A stretch of 64,000 nt of DNA from DASVRZ01 sp038230215 (lineage in GTDB: Bacteria > Verrucomicrobiota > Verrucomicrobiia > Chthoniobacterales > DASVRZ01), in the NCBI GenBank assembly GCA_038230215.1, contig JBBRNR010000010.1:62001-126000 (forward strand), in the 5' to 3' direction. Position numbers and translations under genes: made by a program. The notes beneath the pieces are model-generated. The model ran no database searches. It saw only the letters and a program-made list of their open reading frames with translations, and was not told the DNA's origin. Positions 48,448 through 56,700 of the stretch are shown here, piece by piece (position 1 is the stretch's first letter; the number at the start of each line of letters is the position of its first letter).

Positions 48448-49254
48448 TTATTTTCTCTCGGGAATCAGCACCGTGCGTAGTAAATGGTTATCGCGTAAAG
48501 TAAGAATATGTAAATCGTTTGGCCCATCGAAAGCCAGTGAATCCTTCACGAAATGTTTGTCCCGAAAAGCCTCATTCCCATCAAGGATAACCGCTGACTC
48601 TGTGGCAGACATTCCGATGAAAGCGAAGTGCTGGCTATCGGGGCTGAATTTCATGGCAACGATGTTGCCAAATTTCTCGCTTGGTTTTCCGTCGAGCACT
48701 ATCAGACTGCTATCGCCATCTTTGGCCAGATAGGCGAGCCGTTGACTGTCGGGGCTGAAAAGAGGCGGATTCTTACTGACCATCTCGTAATCCTTGCCCG
48801 GTTCTCCGTCCAGAATGACGCAATGCTTCCCATCACGCAAAGCCACATAAGCGAAATGTTTGCTATCGGGGCTAAAGATGGGCATTCCCTCTGCACAGCC
48901 ATCAAAAGCTGGAAATTCCTTCCCATCCACAATAACAAATTTTTTGTCACCGATTCTGGCACCGTAGCAGTAGCGTTTACCATCCAAGCTAAATCGTAAG
49001 CTGCCTTTCGTAACACCATCGTAGGCAGGGCTGCTTTCTTCATTGAGAACGACGAAAAATTTATCTTCTTTCGCCAGCAGTTGTAAAACGCGTTTCCCAT
49101 CTGGGCTAATCTTTATCTCACTCGGCACGCTGCCAGAGTCCATTTGAGCGACCTCTGTTTCGACAACGTGAATTGTAGTGCTAGGCTCAGCCCCTCGGAG
49201 CGATATGGAACGAAATAAGAATAGGATAACGAATAACAGGGCGGGGCACTTCAT
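48448..49254 (-). CDS. Secreted WD40-like (PD40) beta-propeller protein
   Basis: 268 residues from the Met at 49254, with signal peptide (LLFVILFLFRSISLRGA). It has repeated blades: KISPDGKRVLQLLAKEDKFFVV, FSLDGKRYCYGARIGDKKFVIVDG, FSPDSKHFAYVALRDGKHCVILDG, FSPDSQRLAYLAKDGDSSLIVLDG and FSPDSQHFAFIGMSATESAVILDG, each about 40 residues (shown in parts). The propeller is TolB-like. It lies between the sigma operon and the nickel exporter. Function unknown; periplasmic binding is possible. Confidence 0.75.
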   Translation of the reverse strand: MKCPALLFVILFLFRSISLRGAEPSTTIHVVETEVAQMDSGSVPSEIKISPDGKRVLQLLAKEDKFFVVLNEESSPAYDGVTKGSLRFSLDGKRYCYGARIGDKKFVIVDGKEFPAFDGCAEGMPIFSPDSKHFAYVALRDGKHCVILDGEPGKDYEMVSKNPPLFSPDSQRLAYLAKDGDSSLIVLDGKPSEKFGNIVAMKFSPDSQHFAFIGMSATESAVILDGNEAFRDKHFVKDSLAFDGPNDLHILTLRDNHLLRTVLIPERK

Positions 49255-49310
49255 TACACGGTAAACGAGAAATCCTGACCCAGCCCTCAAGTTATCTTAT
49301 GCGACAGGTC

Positions 49311-50408
49311 TTATCTTCGTAAACCCGACCAACCCTGCCAGCCAATATAAGTCGCCACTATTAGCAGGAACGCCACCGACAAATAAGGCAGCTTCCTCGT
49401 CAGTTTGCCTAGTCCACCCCAACGCTTTTCCGCATGGCGCACACTCCACGCCGCCAGTGTGCCACTCGCCACCAACGTCAAAGCCAGTCCAAAACTAAAC
49501 GCCAGCACCATCGCGAAGCCCAGTGTGAACTGCTTCAGTTGCAGACAGATAATCAAAATGGAAAACGCCGCCGGACAAGGCAACAAACCGCCCGTCAACC
49601 CAAAGACCACGATCTGTCCCGTCGTTACCTGACGATTCGCAAACCGCCGCTCGATCTCCTGCGAGTGCGCCCGCTCGTGGGCATCCTGATATTCCCCGCC
49701 GACCTCTCCATGGGCATGACCACCCTCCGAGAAAGAGACCGCGTAACTGTGGCTATGGTCGCCATGCCCCAACGATAGCGTTGCCTCAAACTCGTGCGGC
49801 TCCGGTATATCTGTCGTCGATTCCAGAAAATCTCCCTTCGACACGAAATCAAAGCCCTGCCGCCCACCATCGGGCCGCAACGTCTCGATCTTTACCGTCC
49901 CTGCCGCTGGTGGCGACATCGGCTTGCCGTGATTCAGAAAATGCAGACGAAACACTGGCGGCACTCCCGTCTCGAAGACCGTCAACTCCACCACCCCATG
50001 CCCTGTGTCGATTTGCATCACCTCACCATGCGAGTGCCCGTGCTCATGCGCCTCCTCCTCCTTCGCTTCACGCCGCGTCCGCCAGAGCATCCAGAGAGCC
50101 AGCCCCGCAATCACTGCCGCCGAACCCATTTGAAAATAGGGTTCTGTCGATTCCGCATTCCATTGACTGCCGAATTTGAGAGCTACCGCCGCCAGTGCCC
50201 AAATGACCAACGAATGCGAAAACGCTGCCGACAACCCCAGCAACACCGCTTGCCCGATTGTCCCGCGCACCGCCACGATGAACGCCGCCATCATCGTCTT
50301 CGAGTGGCCGGGCTCCAACCCGTGCAACGCGCCGAGAGCCACCGCCGTCGGCAGGAAAAACCACGCGTGCGCCGCGCCTTGGGAGAGAAGTTGGGAAAAA
50401 TCATTCAT
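49311..50408 (-). CDS. NicO/RcnA-type nickel-cobalt exporter with His-rich loop
   Basis: 365 residues. The metal motif HGLEPGHSKTMMAAF lies in the first helices; the second half has GLTGGLLPCPAAFSILIICL and two further membrane segments. Between the halves is a long loop (about 110-265) with HEHGHSHGE, HGDHSHSY and GGHAHGE, probably a metal-binding region. RcnA/NicO proteins export Ni and Co. The divergent CsoR/RcnR gene and the CnrX-like sensor nearby agree with Ni/Co export. Confidence 0.88.
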   Translation of the reverse strand: MNDFSQLLSQGAAHAWFFLPTAVALGALHGLEPGHSKTMMAAFIVAVRGTIGQAVLLGLSAAFSHSLVIWALAAVALKFGSQWNAESTEPYFQMGSAAVIAGLALWMLWRTRREAKEEEAHEHGHSHGEVMQIDTGHGVVELTVFETGVPPVFRLHFLNHGKPMSPPAAGTVKIETLRPDGGRQGFDFVSKGDFLESTTDIPEPHEFEATLSLGHGDHSHSYAVSFSEGGHAHGEVGGEYQDAHERAHSQEIERRFANRQVTTGQIVVFGLTGGLLPCPAAFSILIICLQLKQFTLGFAMVLAFSFGLALTLVASGTLAAWSVRHAEKRWGGLGKLTRKLPYLSVAFLLIVATYIGWQGWSGLRR

Positions 50409-50413
50409 GGGTG

Positions 50414-50432
50414 GACTATACCCCCATGCCCC
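50414..50432. promoter_or_regulatory. CsoR/RcnR-type operator candidate
   Basis: GACTATACCCCCATGCCCC lies just upstream of the exporter start. It has the C-tract next to an ATA half-site seen in DNA bound by CsoR/RcnR repressors. It is between the divergent exporter and repressor genes. Confidence 0.45.
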
Positions 50433-50483
50433 TTGTTAGCAATAACTTCTTTGCATCTACTCCCCGATGTTCTACACTCTGCC

Positions 50484-50765
50484 ATGAGCGAACACACCCA
50501 TCCCCCCGCCGAACGACAGGCCCTCATTCTCCGCACCCGCAAAGTCGGCGGACAACTCGCCGCCATTGAGAGAATGCTTGATGCCGACCGCGATTGCTCA
50601 GAAATCCTCATGCAAATCATCTCCGCCCGCAAAGGTTTGAAGTCACTCGCCGAAAAACTCATCCACTCCCACCTCCACCACTGCATTGAGGAAGCCAAAA
50701 ACTCCGCTGAAGCAAAAGACCGCCTCCACGACCTCCTGCAAGTCCTCGAACGCTACGTCGATTGA
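50484..50765 (+). CDS. CsoR/RcnR-family metal-responsive repressor
   Basis: 93 residues, from the Met at 50484. The family core is QLAAIERMLDADRDCSEILMQI and ISARKGLKSLAEKLI. The metal ligands are C38, H63 and C67 (spacings 25 and 4), the x-C-H-C pattern of CsoR and also of nickel-sensing InrS, rather than the H-C-H-H set of RcnR; extra His at 4 and 6 could complete a Ni site. It is divergent from the nickel/cobalt exporter and probably represses it. Confidence 0.9.
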   Translation: MSEHTHPPAERQALILRTRKVGGQLAAIERMLDADRDCSEILMQIISARKGLKSLAEKLIHSHLHHCIEEAKNSAEAKDRLHDLLQVLERYVD

Positions 50766-50913
50766 TTATTGAGCGACATACTTGCCAACTTTATTTTGAG
50801 AAACATCGCAGATGACTTTGTTGCGAGGAGATTTCGCACGTAAACTGGCAGCGAAAAAGCAACAGCTGGAAATCCTCACATCCAGATCACAACGATTCTG
50901 CGTAGCATTTCGT

Positions 50914-51498
50914 ATGAAACCAGCATCCTATTTTTTAACTCTAGCCATCGCTCTAGCCATACTACCTTCACCAATTCGCGCAGCAGATGCGAAGATGCCG
51001 ATGGTTATGAAAATGGAGTCCAAAACCGGGCCGGAATTAGAAAAAGATTATCTCCAGATGATGATCGAGCATCATAAAAGCGGCGTGAAGATGGCTGATA
51101 TGGCTCTTGAAAAAGCCAAGCACGCTGAGATCAAAGATTTTGCCACCAAAATGAAAGCGACGCAGACCGAGGAAATCGGCACGATGACGACATGGCTGGA
51201 CAAATGGTATCAAACCAAGCCCTCGAAGGCCGCCTTGCCAGACGATTCTAAGATGATGATGGATAAAACGATGAAAACGTCGATGGCTTTGGAAGGTGAC
51301 GATTTCGATAAGATGTTCCTCACTCAGATGGCTATGCACCACAATGAAGCGATTAAAATGTCAGAATTAGAAATTCAAAAAGGAACGCAGCAAGAGGCAA
51401 AAGAGTTTGCAGGGAAAATTGCAAAAGACCAACAATCCGAGGTGCAGCAACTTAGGGGTTGGAAGAAGTCGTGGTATCCAGAGGTTATGGCGAAATAG
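50914..51498 (+). CDS. Secreted DUF305 protein
   Basis: 194 residues from the Met at 50914, with signal peptide (YFLTLAIALAILPSPIRA). The DUF305 repeats are LQMMIEHHKSGVKMADMAL and TQMAMHHNEAIKMSELEI, with His and Met as probable metal ligands in a four-helix fold. Such proteins are often found next to copper export genes. A longer frame from 50812 is possible, but the signal peptide favours this start. It converges on the P-type ATPase gene. Confidence 0.85.
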   Translation: MKPASYFLTLAIALAILPSPIRAADAKMPMVMKMESKTGPELEKDYLQMMIEHHKSGVKMADMALEKAKHAEIKDFATKMKATQTEEIGTMTTWLDKWYQTKPSKAALPDDSKMMMDKTMKTSMALEGDDFDKMFLTQMAMHHNEAIKMSELEIQKGTQQEAKEFAGKIAKDQQSEVQQLRGWKKSWYPEVMAK

Positions 51499-51537
51499 TC
51501 GCCATAAAATGTGATAGAGTCATAAGCGATTTTTCAA

Positions 51538-54084
51538 TTAGGTTATAGGGGTTTCGAGTCGCACATTGCGTAGTCGCAATGCATTCGTGATAACTGACAC
51601 GGAGCTAAGGCTCATAGCCGCACCTGCGATGACGGGGCTAAGAAGCCAGCCGAAAACTGGGTAAAGCAATCCAGCCGCGAGTGGAATACCCAAGGCATTG
51701 TAAAGAAAGGCAAAGACGAGATTTTGGCGGATGTTTCTCATCAAGACACGACTCAAAACGACGGCTTGGCCTAACCCGCGCAGGTCGCCGTGCAAAAGGG
51801 TAATGCCAGCACTTTCCATAGCGACGTCGGTGCCCGTGCCCATCGCAATGCCGACATCGGCGGCGGCAAGAGCGGGTGCGTCGTTGATGCCGTCTCCGGT
51901 CATGGCAACATGTGTGCCCTTGGCGCGAAGAGCTGCGATGCGGTTGTGTTTGTCGGTGGCAGAAACTTCGGCAATGACTTCATCCAAGCCAAGTTCTTTC
52001 GCAATAAAGTCCGCCGTTCTTTGGTTATCTCCGGTCATCATGATGATGCGTAGCCCTAACGCGTGGAGTTTGCGGATGGCGTCAGGAGTGGTGGCTTTGA
52101 TCGGGTCGGCGATGGCAATAAATCCAGCGGGCTTCCCAGCGACTGCGACGAAGATGGTAGTTTTTCCCTCGGCGTTGAGAGTTACGGCAGTGCTTTGTAG
52201 GGAGTCCAAATCGAGTATGCCCTGTTCTTTGAGAAAAGTGGGCTTGCCGACTAGAACCAAGTTATTGCCCACTTGGGCACTGACTCCACCCCCTGTGGTG
52301 GAATGAAAGTCTGTCGCATTTTCTAATATCAACTTCCGCTCTTCGGCAGCAGCAACCACGGCGGCTGCGAGCGGATGTTCACTGCCGCGTTCGGCGGCGG
52401 CGGTCAGACGAACTACGTCGTCCTCGCTAAATCCATTAGCGGTGACGACTTTGACAACGTGCGGGTGCCCTTCGGTGAGAGTGCCCGTTTTATCGACCAC
52501 GATAGTAGTTACTTTCTCCATGCGCTCCAGGGCTTCCGCATTTTTTACGAGGATGCCCGCTTGCGCTCCACGTCCGATCCCGACCATGATCGACATGGGT
52601 GTGGCAAGGCCGAGGGCACACGGACAGGCAATGATGAGCACCGCCACCGCATTCACCAAAGCGTGAGCCAGTCGCGGTTCTGGTCCTACGAAAAACCAGA
52701 CCGCAAAAGTGAACGCGGCAATTCCTAAAACAACGGGCACAAACCAGCCCGCCACACGATCTGCCAAGGCTTGAATCGGCGCACGACTACGTTGAGCCTC
52801 GGACACCATTTTCACAATCCGAGCTAGCATCGTTTCGTCACCGACGCGTTCCGCCTTCATTAAAAAGCCACCGGTGCCGTTGATGGTGCCGCCCGTGATA
52901 GTATCGCCGACGGATTTCGACACGGGTAACGGTTCGCCTGTGAGCATCGCTTCATCGACACTGGACTGCCCCTCGGTGAGAGTGCCGTCCACGGGTATTT
53001 TCTCGCCGGGTCGAACCCGCAAGATCGCACCGACAATCACTTGATCGAGCGGCACTTCTTTTTCAGCGTTGTTTTCGACCAGTCGCGCCGTTGCTGGAGC
53101 GAGATGGAGCAAGGCGCGAATGGCACTTCCCGTGCGGCTGCGGGCGCGAAGTTCCAGCACTTGCCCCAAAAGCACGAGCACAACGATGACGGCGGCGGCT
53201 TCAAAATAAATTCCAACCTCTCCCATTCTGTTTTCTCCACGCATGGAAGCAGGAAACCAATCCGGTAAAAGCATCGCGAAGGCACTGTAAACGTAGGCCG
53301 CACCCACCCCGATAGCGATGAGGGTAAACATATTGAAATGCCCTGTCCGCAATGACCTGGCGCCGCGCACAAAGAACGGCCACCCTGCCCAAAGCACCAC
53401 GGGCGTTGAGAGGGCAAACTGCGTCCAACGCGAGGCTGGCCCCATTAACCAGTGAGGTGCGCCCGGAATCAAATGGGCCATCGCCAATAGAAAAACAGGT
53501 AGTGCCGCCACGCCTCCCACCCAGAGGCGACGGGTCATATCGCGCAACTCTCCATCATCTTCTGGCTCACTGGCAGTGATGGTTTTTGGTTCCAAAGCCA
53601 TACCGCAAATAGGGCATGGACCGGGTTCATTTCGCTCGATTTCCGGGTGCATCGGGCAGGTATAAATGGCCGCCGCTTTCCACGAATGATTCTTTTCCAA
53701 CGCCATCCCGCACTTGGGACAAACACCGGGTTTATCCGACTCGATGCCAAGGCACATCGGGCAAAAATACTTCGCTGCCTGAGAGGGTTTTACACTCCCG
53801 GCATCGTGATTGCCGCAACAAGATTTCTCCTCAGACTTCGGCTCTTCACTACAACATCCCTTCGTCGTATCTTGAGAACTGGCGCAACCGCAACCATTGG
53901 AAGAAGTCGCGGGTTTTTGATCTAGAAATGCGGGCGGGTTAGCCTCGAATTTTCGCTGGCATTGCGTCGAACAAAAATAGTAGGGCAGCCCCTGAAAATC
54001 GCTGTGTCCAGCCGCAGATGTGGGATTAACTACCATGCCACAGACAGGATCGTAAAGTGGGGAAGTTGGTGTGTCAGTTTTCAT
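51538..54084 (-). CDS. copA: Copper-exporting P1B-type ATPase with YHS and heavy-metal-binding modules
   Basis: 848 residues. In order: a YHS domain (YDPVCGMVVNP ... YYFCSTQCQRKFE, 11-50), a Cys-rich linker (CGCASS, CCSEEP, CCGNH), two heavy-metal-binding (HMBD) modules (CPMCLGIES...CPKCGMALE; CPMHPEIE...CPICGMALE, about 108-165), then the pump core with CPC (487-489), phosphorylation DKTGT (531-535), GDGINDAPALAAADVGIAMG and the end MSLSSVSVITNALRLR. These mark a P1B-1 Cu(I)/Ag(I) exporter of the inner membrane. It is the last gene of the cus-like cluster. Confidence 0.93.
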   Translation of the reverse strand: MKTDTPTSPLYDPVCGMVVNPTSAAGHSDFQGLPYYFCSTQCQRKFEANPPAFLDQKPATSSNGCGCASSQDTTKGCCSEEPKSEEKSCCGNHDAGSVKPSQAAKYFCPMCLGIESDKPGVCPKCGMALEKNHSWKAAAIYTCPMHPEIERNEPGPCPICGMALEPKTITASEPEDDGELRDMTRRLWVGGVAALPVFLLAMAHLIPGAPHWLMGPASRWTQFALSTPVVLWAGWPFFVRGARSLRTGHFNMFTLIAIGVGAAYVYSAFAMLLPDWFPASMRGENRMGEVGIYFEAAAVIVVLVLLGQVLELRARSRTGSAIRALLHLAPATARLVENNAEKEVPLDQVIVGAILRVRPGEKIPVDGTLTEGQSSVDEAMLTGEPLPVSKSVGDTITGGTINGTGGFLMKAERVGDETMLARIVKMVSEAQRSRAPIQALADRVAGWFVPVVLGIAAFTFAVWFFVGPEPRLAHALVNAVAVLIIACPCALGLATPMSIMVGIGRGAQAGILVKNAEALERMEKVTTIVVDKTGTLTEGHPHVVKVVTANGFSEDDVVRLTAAAERGSEHPLAAAVVAAAEERKLILENATDFHSTTGGGVSAQVGNNLVLVGKPTFLKEQGILDLDSLQSTAVTLNAEGKTTIFVAVAGKPAGFIAIADPIKATTPDAIRKLHALGLRIIMMTGDNQRTADFIAKELGLDEVIAEVSATDKHNRIAALRAKGTHVAMTGDGINDAPALAAADVGIAMGTGTDVAMESAGITLLHGDLRGLGQAVVLSRVLMRNIRQNLVFAFLYNALGIPLAAGLLYPVFGWLLSPVIAGAAMSLSSVSVITNALRLRNVRLETPIT

Positions 54085-54140
54085 AATGGCTGGGCTATTT
54101 TAGGAAAATCGAAGGACGGATGCTAACTATACAGATTTTC

Positions 54141-54632
54141 TTAAAAACGATGATCTAAAGCACCGCACCTTGAGTGTTGTAACCCCATGAATGGGTTTTC
54201 AACTGCCTCACTCGTCTGCACCCAACGCCCAAAGCGTTCCATCGGGCAATTTTCGCAAGACTCTTTGCATCCCTCAATATCGCAGTGCATGACGTAGTAG
54301 CCTTTACGATGTGCCGCGAGGTCAGCCAATTCCTCACTCATTTTGACAAATTTGGTTCTGGCGGCATCCAACGACTGGCATTGGGAAACAGCCGCCGCAG
54401 ACTCTCTAATACTTCGTTTTGCCAGTGGCTCATTTATAAGCACTTGGGCCGCGGTCTTCGCATCTGCCAGTTGGTCGTGCGCTAAGGCGGATCGGATGCA
54501 CTCATAATCTTTAAGTGTTGCAAGTTCGCTGGTGGATAAAGGCAGACGTAAGAACCCAGCAAGAAACAGGGTGGTGACGAGTGCGATAGCGGAAGAACCG
54601 AAGATTAACCAACTCAATTGTTTCCAATTCAC
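54141..54632 (-). CDS. DUF3347-like protein, membrane-anchored
   Basis: 163 residues with an N-terminal helix (WLIFGSSAIALVTTLFLAGFL). The rest is like the DUF3347 domain of the next gene upstream: an ALAHDQLADAKTAAQVL helix and the end GYYVMHCDIEGC ... WVQTSEAVENPFMGLQHSRCG. The metal-binding CPM of the domain is changed to CDIEGCKESCENCPM with extra Cys. It may bind copper in the periplasm. Confidence 0.65.
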   Translation of the reverse strand: MNWKQLSWLIFGSSAIALVTTLFLAGFLRLPLSTSELATLKDYECIRSALAHDQLADAKTAAQVLINEPLAKRSIRESAAAVSQCQSLDAARTKFVKMSEELADLAAHRKGYYVMHCDIEGCKESCENCPMERFGRWVQTSEAVENPFMGLQHSRCGALDHRF

Positions 54633-54796
54633 TTTGGATTCGTCGGTCTCCTTTTAAGAAGACTTTTTTTACGGCTTGCTTTCACAAATTTTTTTCCCCA
54701 CTGGAGATGCCGCTCGATCACTTAGAACTGTGTGGGTCGAGCGACATTCACCCATTTTCATTCATCAAACTAATTGGACTAACAGGACTCTAACAT
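54633..54796. other. Gap between the two DUF3347-like genes
   Basis: 164 bases; an inverted repeat CGCTCGA / TCGAGCG (7 bp, 19-base loop, about 54712-54744) is present but no T-run follows on the transcribed strand, so I do not call it a terminator. Confidence 0.4.
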
Positions 54797-56068
54797 CTAT
54801 TTCACAACTGAACCACAAGTAGGCATTGCTCCGCCCAAATAAGGATTGCTTACCTTATTAGTGGTCTGAATCCACTTGCCATTTTCAACCATCGGGCAAG
54901 CCATGACGAAATAACCTGATTCATGCGACACAACTTTCACCGCCTCCGCGCTTAAAGGTTTGAAGGCTTCACGCGCACTTTTGATCGAGTCGCTTGCAGC
55001 GATTTTTCTTGCCGCCATTTTTTGCTCTTCGTTTAAGCTAGTCATCCCCTGTGCTGCTTTTTTTACAGCGGTAAAATCATCTGCCGCCAGTGCGGAATGA
55101 ATGGATTCATACTGATTGAGAAATTTGGTTTGCTCATCGCTCAAATGGGATGTGGTAGTAGCCATTGCGGGCGCAGTCTCTGGCTCTTCCTTTTCCACTT
55201 TGAAACCGAAACCAGCAAAGCGGTCGCGACCGTCGATCTGCACTTGCACATAGAATTTCATGTAACCCTCTTTTTCGGGGATAAGGTGAAATGATAAATC
55301 CGGGCCTCCACGTTCGCTCTCTTTTTCTGGTTCTACGCCCATTGGGTGAACATGAACGACGCTGCTGCGGTCGGACGGGAAACCGACACCGTGGGCAAAA
55401 GCTCCCATGACTGGCTCCAAAATATCGGCTGGCTGGCCATCCGGTTTGGTGACTTTTACTTTGATGAGTTTCGCTTCACCTGCACGCAAAGTATTTCCGC
55501 CTTCCGCGCTCAAATCGAAACGGTAGCCGTCAACCATTGCCGTTATGCCAGCGGATTCATTAAGAGGCTTTTTGTCTCCCTTCACTTCGACTTCAGTTTT
55601 GGCATATTCCTGTTTGCCAGTGGCAATGGGGAGTAAATCCGCGAAGACAATGTAGTTACCCCCATTTTTGGGACGGAAGGTAAAGCTGTATTCACCAGGT
55701 TTACCCGTTGGAACCGGATGCTCGTGATGATAGTCAGTCAGACTTTCGTCGATGATGAGAAGGTGAATTTTTTTGGTATGGGCGGTCTGGAGATTATCAA
55801 AAGTCACTGGCTGTCCTTGTGCGTCGGTCAGCGTCAGGAGTGCGGGTATTTCTTTTCCAGCGATTAGCTCGCCGGGGGCGGTGCTAATCTGCACTTTGAT
55901 TGTGGCAGGGCTGGCGTGGATGGAATGCTCCATGCCGGGCATAGCCATTTCTTGATGACTTCCAGCTGGCTTTTCTTTTTCGTCGTGAGCAAAAGCGGCG
56001 TTTGGCATAGAACAAATGGCCGTAGTTAGAAGTGCTGCGATGGTGGCGGATGATAATTTACGTTGCAT
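54797..56068 (-). CDS. Periplasmic metal-binding protein with DUF3347 domain
   Basis: 423 residues with signal peptide (cleavage near AAFAHDE). The N-terminal mature part is rich in His and Met (HQEMAMPGMEHSIHA), followed by two beta-rich domains (about 60-290: QTAHTKKIHLLIIDESLTDYHHEHP, GAFAHGVGF, HVHPMGVEP), and the C-terminal DUF3347 domain (about 315-423: ESIHSALAADDF, SGYFVMACPMVENGKWIQTTNKVSNPYLGGAMPTCG in parts). The CPM and CG near the end are Cu-binding candidates. It lies in the cus-like operon. Confidence 0.7.
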   Translation of the reverse strand: MQRKLSSATIAALLTTAICSMPNAAFAHDEKEKPAGSHQEMAMPGMEHSIHASPATIKVQISTAPGELIAGKEIPALLTLTDAQGQPVTFDNLQTAHTKKIHLLIIDESLTDYHHEHPVPTGKPGEYSFTFRPKNGGNYIVFADLLPIATGKQEYAKTEVEVKGDKKPLNESAGITAMVDGYRFDLSAEGGNTLRAGEAKLIKVKVTKPDGQPADILEPVMGAFAHGVGFPSDRSSVVHVHPMGVEPEKESERGGPDLSFHLIPEKEGYMKFYVQVQIDGRDRFAGFGFKVEKEEPETAPAMATTTSHLSDEQTKFLNQYESIHSALAADDFTAVKKAAQGMTSLNEEQKMAARKIAASDSIKSAREAFKPLSAEAVKVVSHESGYFVMACPMVENGKWIQTTNKVSNPYLGGAMPTCGSVVK

Positions 56069-56203
56069 AAATGTTAGAAAGTTTTGGTGTGCGTTGCAGT
56101 TGAAACGACTTGAATGTTCGGGAAGTAATGTCTTGGCGAATTGAGCAGGAAGCTTTTATCCAGCCTCCCGCCCAATTGTTATTCCGTCTGGTAATTGACC
56201 AGA

Positions 56204-56632
56204 TTATTTAACCTGCTTCATGAGGATCATGAGCACGCCGTCGAGTTTTTTGAGATTCGATTCGGTGGCCGCTTGGTCTTTGTCGTCGCCTGTTTTGTCG
56301 AGGTCTTCGGCAAGTTTGGCGATGTTCTTCACACTGCCTTCGACACGGGCTTTTTTATCAGCCGCAACTTTGACCGGAAGGGTATTGGCAAGGTCGCGAA
56401 TGGCAAATGCTTTGTGATGCACGTCTTCCAGTTTCTTAGACTTGACGACATCGGCAAGTTCGCCGTGGGCTTTGTGGATGGCGTCCATGATGCCATCAAC
56501 GGTTTCTGGCATAACCATTTTCTCTTCCATTTTCATTTCTTCTGCGGAGGCGGTAGGCAAAGTGAGGCCGGTAAAGCCAGTGATGGCGAATACGGCGCAC
56601 GCGCCTATGGTGATAAGTTTATTTGTTTTCAT
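56204..56632 (-). CDS. Small secreted helical protein of the cus cluster
   Basis: 142 residues with signal peptide (cleavage near ASA-EEM). The mature part is helical with Met and Lys at the start (EEMKMEEKMVMPE) and a four-helix-like pattern (DGIMDAIHKAHGELADVV, KAFAIRDLANTL, GSVKNIAKLAEDLDK, LKKLDGVLMILMKQ). No named family recognised. It follows cusA-like by 68 bases in the same operon; a metal-buffer role is inferred. Confidence 0.6.
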   Translation of the reverse strand: MKTNKLITIGACAVFAITGFTGLTLPTASAEEMKMEEKMVMPETVDGIMDAIHKAHGELADVVKSKKLEDVHHKAFAIRDLANTLPVKVAADKKARVEGSVKNIAKLAEDLDKTGDDKDQAATESNLKKLDGVLMILMKQVK

Positions 56633-56700
56633 GTGGGTTTGTTTTTTGTTTTGTTAGTCAAGGCGCGATTTGCGTCTTGAAATTGGTTTCATGGAGAAAG

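Noticed and set aside
54712..54744. Inverted repeat CGCTCGA / TCGAGCG as terminator in the cus cluster
   Set aside because: No T-run follows on the transcribed strand and the genes after it belong to the same cluster.
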